Position numbers and translations under genes: made by a program
Shown here: positions 22,567-29,507 of the stretch, piece after piece
Layout of the letters: every line of letters begins with the position of its first letter
How positions within the stretch are numbered: position 1 is the stretch's first letter
Origin: a virus
IMG/VR virus record: IMGVR_UViG_3300033182_000980
Coordinates: 186,001 to 250,000 of that record
Length of the DNA stretch: 64,000 nt
Direction: 5' to 3' (one strand)
Notes under the pieces: generated by a model
What the model saw: the letters and a program-made list of their open reading frames with translations, nothing else
Told to the model about the DNA's origin: nothing
The model's database searches: none

Positions 22567-22991
22567 TCTATCACCACACAAAGGCCGGAGCTAGGGTGCT
22601 TTCTTTTAAGAGACTCCCATACCCTCATAGCCATGTCGCTAGTTGACCCCGACACGCTACATTTTTCGGGTATGATGACAAAGGGTTTCCTCACCCTCTT
22701 TGACCACCCCTCTATGAGCTTTTGGTAAATCTCTGACCCGACACCTTTGCCTTGGTACTCTTTACTTAGGCTGACTACATTGACTTCTAATATGCGTATG
22801 TCCTCACCGTCCATGACTTGAGGATACTCATAACTAATATCTATGAGATCGTCCGAGCATTGATAGGTATGTACGACCTCCATCATAGAGATGGAGTCGC
22901 CATAAGCCCTAGCAAGCCCTATGACTTCACCTTGGTCTTTAACCTCAACAAAGACGGAGGTTGATGTGGTCTTGGTGGAGAAATCGAGCAT
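22560..22991 (-). CDS. GNAT-family N-acetyltransferase
   Basis: 143 residues. Motif A of GNAT enzymes is visible as ILEVNVVSLSKEYQGKGVGSEIYQKLIEGW (67-96), with the acetyl-CoA pyrophosphate loop Q-G-K-G-V-G at 80-85. The N-terminal strand-helix part (VFVEVKDQGEVIGLARAYG) also fits. The acceptor is unknown; phage GNATs may modify proteins or small molecules such as aminoglycosides or nucleobases. The ATG at 22991 overlaps the stop of the upstream gene (TGATG), so the two are coupled. Confidence 0.75.
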   Translation of the reverse strand: MLDFSTKTTSTSVFVEVKDQGEVIGLARAYGDSISMMEVVHTYQCSDDLIDISYEYPQVMDGEDIRILEVNVVSLSKEYQGKGVGSEIYQKLIEGWSKRVRKPFVIIPEKCSVSGSTSDMAMRVWESLKRKHPSSGLCVVIDL

Positions 22992-23746
22992 CAGCTTCTC
23001 TTAAACTTCGACTTGTTGAGATGAATCTCAATGTGACCTTTTTCTCCTATATTAATCGTATAGTCCTTATCGTAGCCAGATTTGAGTTTTTTAAATGCTG
23101 GGTACTTTGTGGTTAGGAGTTTTTTAAGGTCATTGGTTAGAGGACCAGCCCATTCGTCCCACCACCCCTCTTCATCCCAACCCTCTGGATCACAATCGGG
23201 ATCGTCCTCATCACAGTCATAGTACGCACCAACATAGTGGTCGAGTCTTTGTCTGTTCATAGGCTCTATCTCTAGGAACCAGGTGTTTCCATCGTCACTT
23301 AGACCCATACCTTTCATACGACCACCATTGGGGGTACTTGACCTGCTCAAGAAATAGTAGACCTCTTGAGCTGTCGGTAGTTGTTCTTCAACTGTAGGTC
23401 GAGATCTCGGTGCTGATCTAGTAGGTGTTCGTTGTCGAACAGGTCTTGGAGGCTCGTTAACCACACGAGGAGAGGGTTGTCTACCTGTTGGGTTAGACCT
23501 AAACGAGTCAGCCAAGTCAGATGCGTTGTTTCTGTGCATTACTTTTCTGATGTTTTTAAGATCTCGCTCACTAAGATCACCCCCGTCTTTGAGGGTCTGA
23601 AGGTATCCCCCAAGCTCAACGATCATTCTTGTGTTGTTTCGATTTTGGGACAGGAAGCCCCTAAGAGCTTCATAAGCCTCTGACTTAGTGGCGGCCTGTC
23701 TTTCGAGTCTGGCAACCCTCATTTCGAGGTTTCTTAAGATACTCAT
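22991..23746 (-). CDS. Leader-bearing protein with Pro/Arg linker
   Basis: 251 residues. Shortened leader M-S-I-L-R-N-L-E-M-R-V-A-R-L-E-R-Q-A, missing the S-A-S-E-I part. A helical segment follows (EAYEALRGFLSQNRNNTRMIVELGGYLQTL), then a Pro/Arg-rich linker (PRPVRQRTPTRSAPRSRP) and a C-terminal domain with an acidic patch (CDEDDPDCDPEGWDEEGWWDEW) and a beta-rich end (DYTINIGEKGHIEIHLN). The Asp/Glu/Trp-rich part may bind metal. ATG at 23746 shares one base with the stop of the upstream gene. Function unknown. Confidence 0.65.
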   Translation of the reverse strand: MSILRNLEMRVARLERQAATKSEAYEALRGFLSQNRNNTRMIVELGGYLQTLKDGGDLSERDLKNIRKVMHRNNASDLADSFRSNPTGRQPSPRVVNEPPRPVRQRTPTRSAPRSRPTVEEQLPTAQEVYYFLSRSSTPNGGRMKGMGLSDDGNTWFLEIEPMNRQRLDHYVGAYYDCDEDDPDCDPEGWDEEGWWDEWAGPLTNDLKKLLTTKYPAFKKLKSGYDKDYTINIGEKGHIEIHLNKSKFKRS

Positions 23747-24441
23747 TATTGTTGCTCCAAGTCAGCAGAGTCTGTGTGGAGGATCGCTTTGAAAATAGAG
23801 TCCTCGTCATAATAGCCATCTCTGTCCTGTTTGATAGATCTACTAGGAACAGTAAGGTGGAATACAGTTCGCTCTGATTTCTCTCGGTCGTCAGCTCGGT
23901 CAATATACTCAAGCTCAACATTTAGTTTCACATAAGTACCATAGAACTCGACTTGATCTTCAACATCCACAGCAACATATTGCTTGCGATCATCTCCGTA
24001 AGACCCAAGCCATTCAAAGACTTGACTGTTTAAATAATCTCGTCCTCTACGACCTAGCTCAACGAGGGCTTGAGGGGTTTCTCTCCTAGCTGATTTCTCA
24101 AGTCGAGCAATGCGACCCTCTAGCTCATAGATGACATCAGATGCCCTACGAGTCCTAATGCCGCTGAGTCGATCTTCGAGGTCTTGCAGTTGTAGGGCAT
24201 CAAGATTGAGGCTTTGTTCTTGAGCTTCAAGTGCTTCAAGACGCTCTTGCTCTCGGATCAGAGGCTCAAAGTGCTGAATGTCAGCAATGAACTCTCTGAC
24301 CCTTCTGATTTCTTCTTCAAGGTCTTCGGTGTCAAGACTCTTGATATATCCGACATTAACTTTACCAGCATCGCCATCAAGTTGTTTGTATAGCTTGATG
24401 AGATTGTAGAGGTCGATTCTTTTACCCGCGTTTCTTCGCAT
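23746..24441 (-). CDS. Protein with internal leader motif
   Basis: 231 residues starting MRRNAGKRIDLYNLIKLYK. Residues about 40-95 form a charged coiled coil (DLEEEIRRVREFIADIQHFEPLIREQERLEALEAQEQ). Around residue 97 the leader reappears inside the chain: R-R-A-S-D-V-I-Y-E-L-E-G-R-I-A-R-L-E-K-S. A beta-rich domain follows (KQYVAVDVEDQVEFYGTYVKLNVELEY, RTVFHLTVPSRSI). This looks like a fusion of a coiled-coil protein to a complete leader protein, parallel to 5203-5916. AAGGAG before the ATG at 24441. If the leader is a cleavage tag, a product starting near residue 120 would be expected. Confidence 0.65.
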   Translation of the reverse strand: MRRNAGKRIDLYNLIKLYKQLDGDAGKVNVGYIKSLDTEDLEEEIRRVREFIADIQHFEPLIREQERLEALEAQEQSLNLDALQLQDLEDRLSGIRTRRASDVIYELEGRIARLEKSARRETPQALVELGRRGRDYLNSQVFEWLGSYGDDRKQYVAVDVEDQVEFYGTYVKLNVELEYIDRADDREKSERTVFHLTVPSRSIKQDRDGYYDEDSIFKAILHTDSADLEQQ

Positions 24442-24452
24442 GATTATTCTCC

Positions 24453-25013
24453 TTAGTATTTGAGGTCTATTCCGAGTTTGCCGTCAGAGCCTGGCACTTT
24501 ACAGCAGATACCTACGACAGTGGGGTTAACACCGAGAGCGGCGTTGAGGTTAGCATCAGGATCATTGCATAACAATCCATTCTCGCTGATTTTGAGTGGG
24601 TCATTAAGGTTGTAGGTAATAGGGCCAGCGTTGCGTACTCCGTTTACAGCTAAGGCAGTCGTTTCAAACTCTTTGAAGAGTATTCTAGCACCACCATTAA
24701 CAAGTGTGAGTACGGCCGCACCAGAGGCAGATGCTAATGCCCCTGTGTTTTGATACGAGGTGAAGTTTCGATAAGTAGACTGTCGGGCAGATGCGTAGTT
24801 CTCTGAACCATACAAGACAAATCCTGCCACATATCGCCCATCAGATTTCTCTACTGTGAACTCGGACACATTATCATCATTAGGCACATAATAGACCCAA
24901 GTGCCACCTTTCCAACCTGTCCTACGCATAATAGGACCTGCTGTGCAGGGAGTCTTATCACCATTCTTTAAAACATCAATGTCATCTGTGGTTAGATTTA
25001 GATCAATAGACAT
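24453..25013 (-). CDS. Putative virion/decoration protein
   Basis: 186 residues. The sequence is Gly/Asn/Thr-rich and beta-rich (GTWVYYVPNDDNVSEFTVEKSDGRYVAGFVLYGSENY, AAVLTLVNGGARILFKEFETTALAVNG) with two Cys near the C-terminus (VVGICCKVPG). No signal peptide, no membrane helix, no enzyme motif. Its composition resembles phage head or tail decoration proteins, but I recognise no family. GGAGG lies in the end of the upstream gene, 8-9 bases before the ATG at 25013, and the two genes overlap by one base. Confidence 0.55.
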   Translation of the reverse strand: MSIDLNLTTDDIDVLKNGDKTPCTAGPIMRRTGWKGGTWVYYVPNDDNVSEFTVEKSDGRYVAGFVLYGSENYASARQSTYRNFTSYQNTGALASASGAAVLTLVNGGARILFKEFETTALAVNGVRNAGPITYNLNDPLKISENGLLCNDPDANLNAALGVNPTVVGICCKVPGSDGKLGIDLKY

Positions 25014-25531
25014 TACGCTTTACCTCCATTCTCTAGCTCACCTTTTTGCTTTTTGTCTTGTAGGACTTGTTTAACCGCCTTTGCCTGTTCTTTTTTAGAG
25101 AGGTGTCTTTCAACGACTCTCTCTACAAGATCTTTTTTCACCTCTACTTTGGTCTTATCTTTGGTGATAGGCTTGGCTTTAGGGATCTCTTCGTGGCTGG
25201 TAGGCACACCTTCGATCTTTTCTTCAGTCTTAACGATAAACTGATTGAGTGTACTCAACTCTTTGCCGCCTGGCTTCTTAATGATTTCTTCGGGAGGGGG
25301 AGGGGCAATGACAGCTTCGCTTTCTATGAGCGTGTCATCTTTCTTCATCTCACCTGACTGGATGGCTTTTTCAACAGTATCTACTTTGTTAGTGATCGCC
25401 TTTGACTCGGCAAGATTTCTAACAGACCTCTTGGTTGGATTATCGAAAAAAGCAGACTCGGCTGATTGTGCTTGTTCCAGCTCTGCTACTCGCCTCATTA
25501 GTGAGGCTATTCTATATCTAAGATCATTCAT
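25013..25531 (-). CDS. Lys/Glu-rich coiled-coil protein, divergent leader
   Basis: 172 residues. N-terminus M-N-D-L-R-Y-R-I-A-S-L-M-R-R-V-A-E-L-E-Q is an amphipathic helix reminiscent of the shared leader but diverged. A low-complexity charged region follows with a Pro-rich box (VIAPPPPEEIIKKPGG), then a basic helical C-terminus (LVERVVERHLSKKEQAKAVKQVLQDKK). The layout suggests an extended scaffold-like or DNA-binding tail protein. GGAG before the ATG, promoter element at 25567-25582. Function unknown. Confidence 0.6.
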   Translation of the reverse strand: MNDLRYRIASLMRRVAELEQAQSAESAFFDNPTKRSVRNLAESKAITNKVDTVEKAIQSGEMKKDDTLIESEAVIAPPPPEEIIKKPGGKELSTLNQFIVKTEEKIEGVPTSHEEIPKAKPITKDKTKVEVKKDLVERVVERHLSKKEQAKAVKQVLQDKKQKGELENGGKA

Positions 25532-25566
25532 ACTAAACTCCTATCGGGTCTAGTGTAAGCAACCTT

Positions 25567-25582
25567 ATAAATAAACTATTAC
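25567..25582 (-). promoter_or_regulatory. Candidate phage promoter element, TAGT type
   Basis: Minus strand reads GTAATAGTTTATTTAT, the exact consensus. 36 nt before the ATG at 25531; the TAA of its GTAA is the stop codon of the upstream HTH gene. Confidence 0.65.
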
Positions 25583-26148
25583 TTTAGCCACCGATACGCT
25601 GTGGCTTCGGAGACTCCGTATAAATCCATGACTTGCTTTACATTCAAACTATAATCGAAGTCATGGGGTTTGCTAGATTTTCTATTTTTGGGCCTCATCT
25701 TAACGCCATATTTTTTAAGCCTATTTCTAAGTGTCTTTGGGTCAACATCGTATTTTTTGCAGATGTCTTTAACCTTTATACTTGAGTCTTGATACATCCT
25801 TATTATGTGTTCCATATCTTCTTCAGGTATTTTTTCTAACGGTTGTTCATATCTTAATGGGACATTAAACTCGTGTATCATGTTATAAACATGGGGCTTA
25901 GATACCCTATGCTTTCTAGCTATCTCGGAGACACCCATACCTCTTTTATAGTCTAAGGCGATGTCAGCACCCTCAAACTTATATGCTTTTGAGGGTTTTA
26001 TTTGAACACCCTCTTCTCTTAGCCTATTGATGATCGTTAGATAACTCACACCATAAAGTTCACCTAGCTTGGTTGAGCTGATGTTATTCCGATAACTACG
26101 AACAATTTGATCTACTGGTAGATCTATATAGCCTCCAACTTTTTTCAT
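25579..26148 (-). CDS. Tandem helix-turn-helix protein
   Basis: 189 residues composed of four HTH-like repeats: IVRSYRNNISSTKLGELYGVSYLTIINRL (about 16-44), ALDYKRGMGVSEIARKHRVSKPHVYNMI (65-92), IIRMYQDSSIKVKDICKKYDVDPKTLRNRL (115-144) and VKQVMDLYGVSEATAYRWLK at the C-terminus (170-189). Each has the resolvase/Hin-type I-x2-x-Y-x5-(S/G)-x3-(I/L)-A/G-x2-(Y/H)-x-V-S pattern. There is no recombinase catalytic domain, so it likely reads a long DNA site through several HTHs and acts as a transcription regulator. Overlaps the upstream gene by 4 nt. A good candidate to bind the promoter elements, though that is only a guess. Confidence 0.72.
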   Translation of the reverse strand: MKKVGGYIDLPVDQIVRSYRNNISSTKLGELYGVSYLTIINRLREEGVQIKPSKAYKFEGADIALDYKRGMGVSEIARKHRVSKPHVYNMIHEFNVPLRYEQPLEKIPEEDMEHIIRMYQDSSIKVKDICKKYDVDPKTLRNRLKKYGVKMRPKNRKSSKPHDFDYSLNVKQVMDLYGVSEATAYRWLK

Positions 26149-26474
26149 GTCTGATCCCCCTCTCTATTTGCATAGCGTGGGGAGTCAAAGCTACTATGGA
26201 TAAACTCATCAAAGGGAACACTCCATTGATATTCAGAGTAGTATTCCTCGACTAGATGTACCGTATTCCCCCTCGACCACACCACAGTATCACCAAACTC
26301 ATCAGCCCAAACAGGGCAAGAGCAGATATACTTAGTATCGGACTCTTTTAGGAGTCCTCTGATTGTGTCCATAAAGTCTTTGGGTTCAACCCACCCTATT
26401 TCTTTACCATGTCCGAAAGTGCCTTTTGGCTGATACTCGCTGATGTGATAGCATTCGTCTTGGTCATAAGTCAT
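26145..26474 (-). CDS. Hypothetical acidic protein
   Basis: 109 residues in the overlapping row 27580-25579 (4-nt overlaps on both sides). Soluble, aromatic and acidic (HLVEEYYSEYQWSVPFDEFIHSSFD), with C-S-C in the middle (TKYICSCPVWADEFGDTVVWSRG). The C-x-C and the Cys/His near the start are too few to call a zinc site. No family recognised. Coupled translation with an HTH protein (downstream) and an AcrVA2-like protein (upstream) may mean a regulatory unit, as anti-CRISPR operons often carry an HTH regulator. Confidence 0.55.
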   Translation of the reverse strand: MTYDQDECYHISEYQPKGTFGHGKEIGWVEPKDFMDTIRGLLKESDTKYICSCPVWADEFGDTVVWSRGNTVHLVEEYYSEYQWSVPFDEFIHSSFDSPRYANREGDQT

Positions 26475-27580
26475 ACTCGATACCTCTCGATCTCTTGGGT
26501 TGGGGCTAGGTTAGGGTCTTGGGTGAACTCATGCCACAGCTTGATTTTGACCCATGTTTTGGTTGCATCTCCTGCTTTATAGGTTCGGGTGCGATCCTCG
26601 ATGTCGATGATGTCATCGTCTATTACTTGGTGCTTTTCTACATAGGCTAAGGTTACCCATCGCTCTCTGTAGTGGCTACGCACATTACGAGGGGTGTAGT
26701 GTTCGGGTGCTGTGTAGCTCCTAGCATCAGTCTCTTTTGGGTCGCTATCTACATGGCGAAAGTAGGTAGTGCGAAACTCCCTGTACTTCTGCTTGAACCT
26801 TGCACCTTTTGGCTTGCCTTTGCCTTTAGACTTGATCTTTGTTCGCCCACAGGGGAAGCGATTGTCTTGGTGGACGCTTGTTTCCTTGACGAACTGACCC
26901 TCATGGATCATCTCAAGTGCTGTTAGTCCAAAGGCGGCTACTTTAGCGTAGCCCATCTTTGGTGAGATCTCACCTCGCTGTTCGTGAGCTACAAACTCAC
27001 CAAACGAAAGCTCCTTATTCAAAGGGAAAGCATAAAAGTATCCGTTGGTAGCGTGGACATAGCACCAATACTCTGGCATAGCATCTGCGTACTTTTCTTG
27101 AGAAAGTTCAGACACATAGCCATAATAACCTTTCTCTACCCACGATGGTGTTTTCACTAGAAGGATGCCTTTCACCCTTTCAAGAGTTTCATTTTCACCT
27201 GTTCTGTCGGGGTTTATAGGAAAGCCCCAACTTGAGAGGTCAATCCATACCATTCCTTTATCAAGGTGTGGGATGGTGATCTCCTCTTTTAGAGGTGTGT
27301 TCTCAAGATACTCTTTGACGCTACGATCAAGAGCGAGGTCAGCAGGTCGCTTTTTGAGGTAGTTTAAGGCACAGTACAAGTCCATTAACGGATTAGTTGC
27401 CCCCTCAACAAACTCATAAAAGTCATCAGAGTGCTTTTTAAACCCTGTGATTGATAGAGCGTACTCGGCTTGATCTTTGGTTGTACCCTTGTGCTTTAGG
27501 GCTTCATTGAGCACACCGTGGGGGATCGTCTGCTTGAGATGTGCAAGGTATGAACCTCGTGGTAGCTTGTGTGAACGCAT
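26471..27580 (-). CDS. AcrVA2-like protein (possible anti-Cas12a family member)
   Basis: 369 residues. Several blocks follow the order remembered from AcrVA2: a VWIDLSS strand (family: VYVDISS), then a VKGILLVKTPSW strand (IKGFWAIYD...), AFPLNKELSFGEFVAHE (PFILSSGQSVAEVLDYG), a hydrophobic helix AAFGLTALEMIHEG, a basic Lys/Gly linker, and a C-terminal VRSHYRERWVTLAY...KTWVKIKLWHEF (RRGHWHGYW...FRVRWQPAVF). AcrVA2 blocks Cas12a production by triggering decay of its mRNA during translation; homologs are widespread in phages, and many may have other targets. The assignment is from pattern memory, not from a search. First gene of a row that ends in an HTH protein. Confidence 0.5.
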   Translation of the reverse strand: MRSHKLPRGSYLAHLKQTIPHGVLNEALKHKGTTKDQAEYALSITGFKKHSDDFYEFVEGATNPLMDLYCALNYLKKRPADLALDRSVKEYLENTPLKEEITIPHLDKGMVWIDLSSWGFPINPDRTGENETLERVKGILLVKTPSWVEKGYYGYVSELSQEKYADAMPEYWCYVHATNGYFYAFPLNKELSFGEFVAHEQRGEISPKMGYAKVAAFGLTALEMIHEGQFVKETSVHQDNRFPCGRTKIKSKGKGKPKGARFKQKYREFRTTYFRHVDSDPKETDARSYTAPEHYTPRNVRSHYRERWVTLAYVEKHQVIDDDIIDIEDRTRTYKAGDATKTWVKIKLWHEFTQDPNLAPTQEIERYRV

Positions 27581-27604
27581 ATTGGTTCTCCTTTCAGAGT
27601 GGCT

Positions 27605-27620
27605 ATGGTTAAGGGGTTAC
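27605..27620 (-). promoter_or_regulatory. Candidate phage promoter element, CCCC type
   Basis: Minus strand reads GTAACCCCTTAACCAT; its TAA is the stop codon of the upstream gene 27617-27838. It lies 25 nt before the ATG at 27580, closer than other sites. Confidence 0.5.
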
Positions 27621-27838
27621 AGTCTTTTGTGCCTCTGCTTATATGACTTTAGGTCAAAGCCTTCATCTCTTAGGGTTCGCCTAATCTTCTCAAGAGCCTT
27701 AGCTACAACCCGATCACCTTTAGGGTAGTAATCTCCATTGGCTTCAAGCCATGCAGAGACTCGGCTCTTGTCTTTAAAGGAGCAAATGACCACCCTAGCT
27801 AACTCGCTAGACTCGTGGCTGATCTGTTCGGCTGTCAT
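27617..27838 (-). CDS. Small basic helical protein
   Basis: 73 residues, coupled by a 4-nt overlap to the SWIM gene upstream. Helical and basic (SHESSELARVVICSFKDKSRVSAWLEANGDYYPKGDRVVAKALEKIRRTLRDEG). The C-terminal half, with ALEKIRRTLRDEGFDLKSYKQRHKR, could contact nucleic acid. No family recognised. The stop codon is built into the CCCC-type element that serves the next gene. Confidence 0.55.
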   Translation of the reverse strand: MTAEQISHESSELARVVICSFKDKSRVSAWLEANGDYYPKGDRVVAKALEKIRRTLRDEGFDLKSYKQRHKRL

Positions 27839-28143
27839 ACACCAACCATCCTGTACTCAACAGCCTCACCGCACTTAGGACACTTACCATCTGGTGTAGG
27901 CTCACCTCCATCATGGAACTGATGCCATTGACAGATGTGAGGCTCAACCGACTTGATGTGCTTACAAGGGCTTTTATCGTAGTCCTCTCCCTTCTGATAG
28001 AAGAAGGCCGGACAAGTACAAGTCCATACTCCAAGACGCTCTAAGAGCTGTACCTTGTAGGCCTTACCTTTGCTTCCCTGTACCTCATAGGTCTTAAAGG
28101 GAGCTTGGCATTGTGCGTATGGGTGGTAAGTTAAGTCGGGCAT
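27835..28143 (-). CDS. SWIM zinc-finger protein with zinc ribbon
   Basis: 102 residues. GVWTCTCPAFFYQKGEDYDKSPCKHIKSVE is a clear SWIM finger (C-x-C-x16-C-x-H), here with the CPAF/CKHI spelling typical of bacterial and phage SWIM proteins. A second metal site C-P-K-C-G-E-A near the end (with HICQWHQFH before it) may form an extra ribbon. SWIM domains bind DNA or partner proteins, e.g. in recombination mediators. AAAGGAG before the ATG at 28143; 4-nt overlap with the next gene. A second, less typical SWIM protein is at 3530-3904. Confidence 0.75.
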   Translation of the reverse strand: MPDLTYHPYAQCQAPFKTYEVQGSKGKAYKVQLLERLGVWTCTCPAFFYQKGEDYDKSPCKHIKSVEPHICQWHQFHDGGEPTPDGKCPKCGEAVEYRMVGV

Positions 28144-28180
28144 TGGTGTTCTCCTTTAAGGATTATTATATGACAGAGAC

Positions 28181-28801
28181 TTAGGCGAGTCGGATGTTTG
28201 CCCTCACATCCCAATACGCCTTAGACACCTCCATTTGAGCGTTGTACTCGTCCTCACTCATATCGGTGAGCGTACCTCCATCAAGACCCTTATAGTTAGC
28301 CTCTAGTGCTGTGGGGGTGATGGGTGGAGCGTCCATGCACTCGTCCTCTGAAGCGTTGATGCTGACCAACTGCCAACTAGTAGGGTCAAGCGTGGAGAGG
28401 TCTACATCTTCACCCTGTGCGAGAGCGACATCGTTGTAAAACACGAGATCGACCGTCTTGGCGAGTGGCTTAGAGTCTCGGATCACCTCACGATAAGGTC
28501 GGGGATCTTCACCCTCCACACGAGAACGGAAGCCTTCAAGGACCTCCTCACCCTCACGAACAAGAGTGATTGCAGAGAAGAAGCGATCCCTCACTTGCTC
28601 ATCTGTAAGACGAGCGAGGATGACTCGACCACCCTGGTCGTAGCTTGCAGGTCGGTAGCCTTCGGACAGGTTTTTTGACTCGACCTCATGCAAGAGAAGG
28701 GCGACCTCTTCAAAGGTCATGGAGCTGTGAGAGAAAGGACTCTCAGCAGTTTGTCGTTGGCAGAAGGGGTTTACGGTTGCGTTGTTGATTGTGATGTTCA
28801 T
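28181..28801 (-). CDS. DUF3228-family protein
   Basis: 206 residues with the recognisable DUF3228 C-terminal half: KTVDLVFYNDVALAQGED, SWQLVSINASEDE...PPITPTALEANYKGLDGGTLTDMSEDEYNAQMEVSKAYWDVRANI. The family's V-D-(I/L)-V-x-Y, E-x-V-S-I-N-A-S, P-M-x-P, G-G-T and W segments are all present. Function is unknown in cellular organisms and phages. The N-terminus (ITINNATVNPFCQRQ) corresponds to the family's VNPFxR start. Own CCCC-type promoter 41 nt upstream; isolated cistron. Confidence 0.7.
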   Translation of the reverse strand: MNITINNATVNPFCQRQTAESPFSHSSMTFEEVALLLHEVESKNLSEGYRPASYDQGGRVILARLTDEQVRDRFFSAITLVREGEEVLEGFRSRVEGEDPRPYREVIRDSKPLAKTVDLVFYNDVALAQGEDVDLSTLDPTSWQLVSINASEDECMDAPPITPTALEANYKGLDGGTLTDMSEDEYNAQMEVSKAYWDVRANIRLA

Positions 28802-28841
28802 CTTGTCTCCCTTTCGTGGAGTGGTTGATTGATGCTTTGTA

Positions 28842-28857
28842 ATAGATAAGGGGTTAC
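28842..28857 (-). promoter_or_regulatory. Candidate phage promoter element, CCCC type
   Basis: Minus strand reads GTAACCCCTTATCTAT, identical to the plus-strand sites at 29216 and 35724. 41 nt before the ATG at 28801. Confidence 0.6.
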
Positions 28858-28909
28858 GCTTTACCTAACGACTCGACAGAGAGCTTTCGGACAGCGAACC
28901 TAAGTTTTT

Positions 28910-29089
28910 TTATCCGAGATCGTGTGCGAGGTCATTCGCCTCAATCTCTGCGTGGATCTCCTCGTGGTCAAAGATGACCACACGCTCTGCTTTGAGCTTG
29001 GCTCGCATCTCTTTGACGGTGTAGACCTCATTGAGATGGAAGAGAAAGAGTCGGCAGAGTGCATTGATCTCGTTCATTGTGTATGTCAT
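28910..29089 (-). CDS. Small hypothetical protein (59 aa)
   Basis: 59 residues, starting at the ATG at 29087-29089 with GGAG six bases upstream and ending in TAA at 28910-28912. Sequence M-T-Y-T-M-N-E-I-N-A-L-C-R-L-F-L-F-H-L-N and on; helical, with a His/Glu-rich acidic second half (VVIFDHEEIHAEIEANDLAHDLG). Codon use matches the neighbours, and a CCCC-type promoter lies at 29148-29163. No family recognised. The 50 nt after its stop hold only the next promoter element. Confidence 0.65.
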   Translation of the reverse strand: MTYTMNEINALCRLFLFHLNEVYTVKEMRAKLKAERVVIFDHEEIHAEIEANDLAHDLG

Positions 29090-29147
29090 GTGTGTCTCCT
29101 TTGGGAGTTGAGGTTGGGGTTGGTCATCAGCCCCTCGATACTATGGT

Positions 29148-29163
29148 ATAAATAAGGGGTTAC
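29148..29163 (-). promoter_or_regulatory. Candidate phage promoter element, CCCC type
   Basis: Minus strand reads GTAACCCCTTATTTAT, a hybrid of the two subclasses (CCCC core, TTAT-TTAT end). 59 nt before the ATG at 29089. Confidence 0.6.
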
Positions 29164-29215
29164 CGATTAGCTTTTGTGAGCCAAATCAAACACTTACGCA
29201 AGTTTGTGGTGGGTC

Positions 29216-29231
29216 GTAACCCCTTATCTAT
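29216..29231 (+). promoter_or_regulatory. Candidate phage promoter element, CCCC type
   Basis: GTAACCCCTTATCTAT, 60 nt before the ATG at 29291; divergent partner of the site at 29148-29163. Confidence 0.6.
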
Positions 29232-29290
29232 TGTTTCTTATCGGGGCAGACGATGCCTCACTAACCCTCACTCCCGAACGGAGAACAGAC

Positions 29291-29434
29291 ATGACAGTTT
29301 CACAAATCATCCTCGCACTCATCGCACTCATCGGAACTGGCTTCTTCATGGTCGTCATGTACGCCGCATGGCTGGGTCTGATGGAGGACACAGCGAGGCT
29401 TGTGATTAAGGTTCGCAACCACACTAAGAGGTAA
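29291..29434 (+). CDS. Small single-pass membrane protein (47 aa)
   Basis: 47 residues from the ATG at 29291, with CGGAG seven bases upstream. M-T-V-S-Q-I-I-L-A-L-I-A-L-I-G-T-G-F-F-M and on: one membrane helix of about 25 residues (5-29) and a short basic C-terminal tail (RLVIKVRNHTKR). Looks like a tiny phage membrane effector; holin, host-takeover peptide or lysis regulator are all possible. The next plus-strand gene is a lysozyme-like protein, which makes a lysis role a reasonable guess but no more than that. Confidence 0.6.
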   Translation: MTVSQIILALIALIGTGFFMVVMYAAWLGLMEDTARLVIKVRNHTKR

Positions 29435-29437
29435 AGC

Positions 29438-29480
29438 GTAACCCCTTAATCATATAACTGTGTAGGTATGATGCCTACAC
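29438..29480 (+). promoter_or_regulatory. CCCC-type promoter element plus hairpin
   Basis: GTAACCCCTTAATCAT (29438-29453) overlaps the last codons of the preceding gene's end region and lies 54 nt before the ATG at 29508. Arms GTGTAGG (29460-29466) and CCTACAC (29474-29480) form a 7-bp hairpin; here it lies upstream of, and does not include, the AAGGAG ribosome site. Confidence 0.55.
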
Positions 29481-29507
29481 CTTCCCCACTCTAACAAGGA
29501 GATCAAT

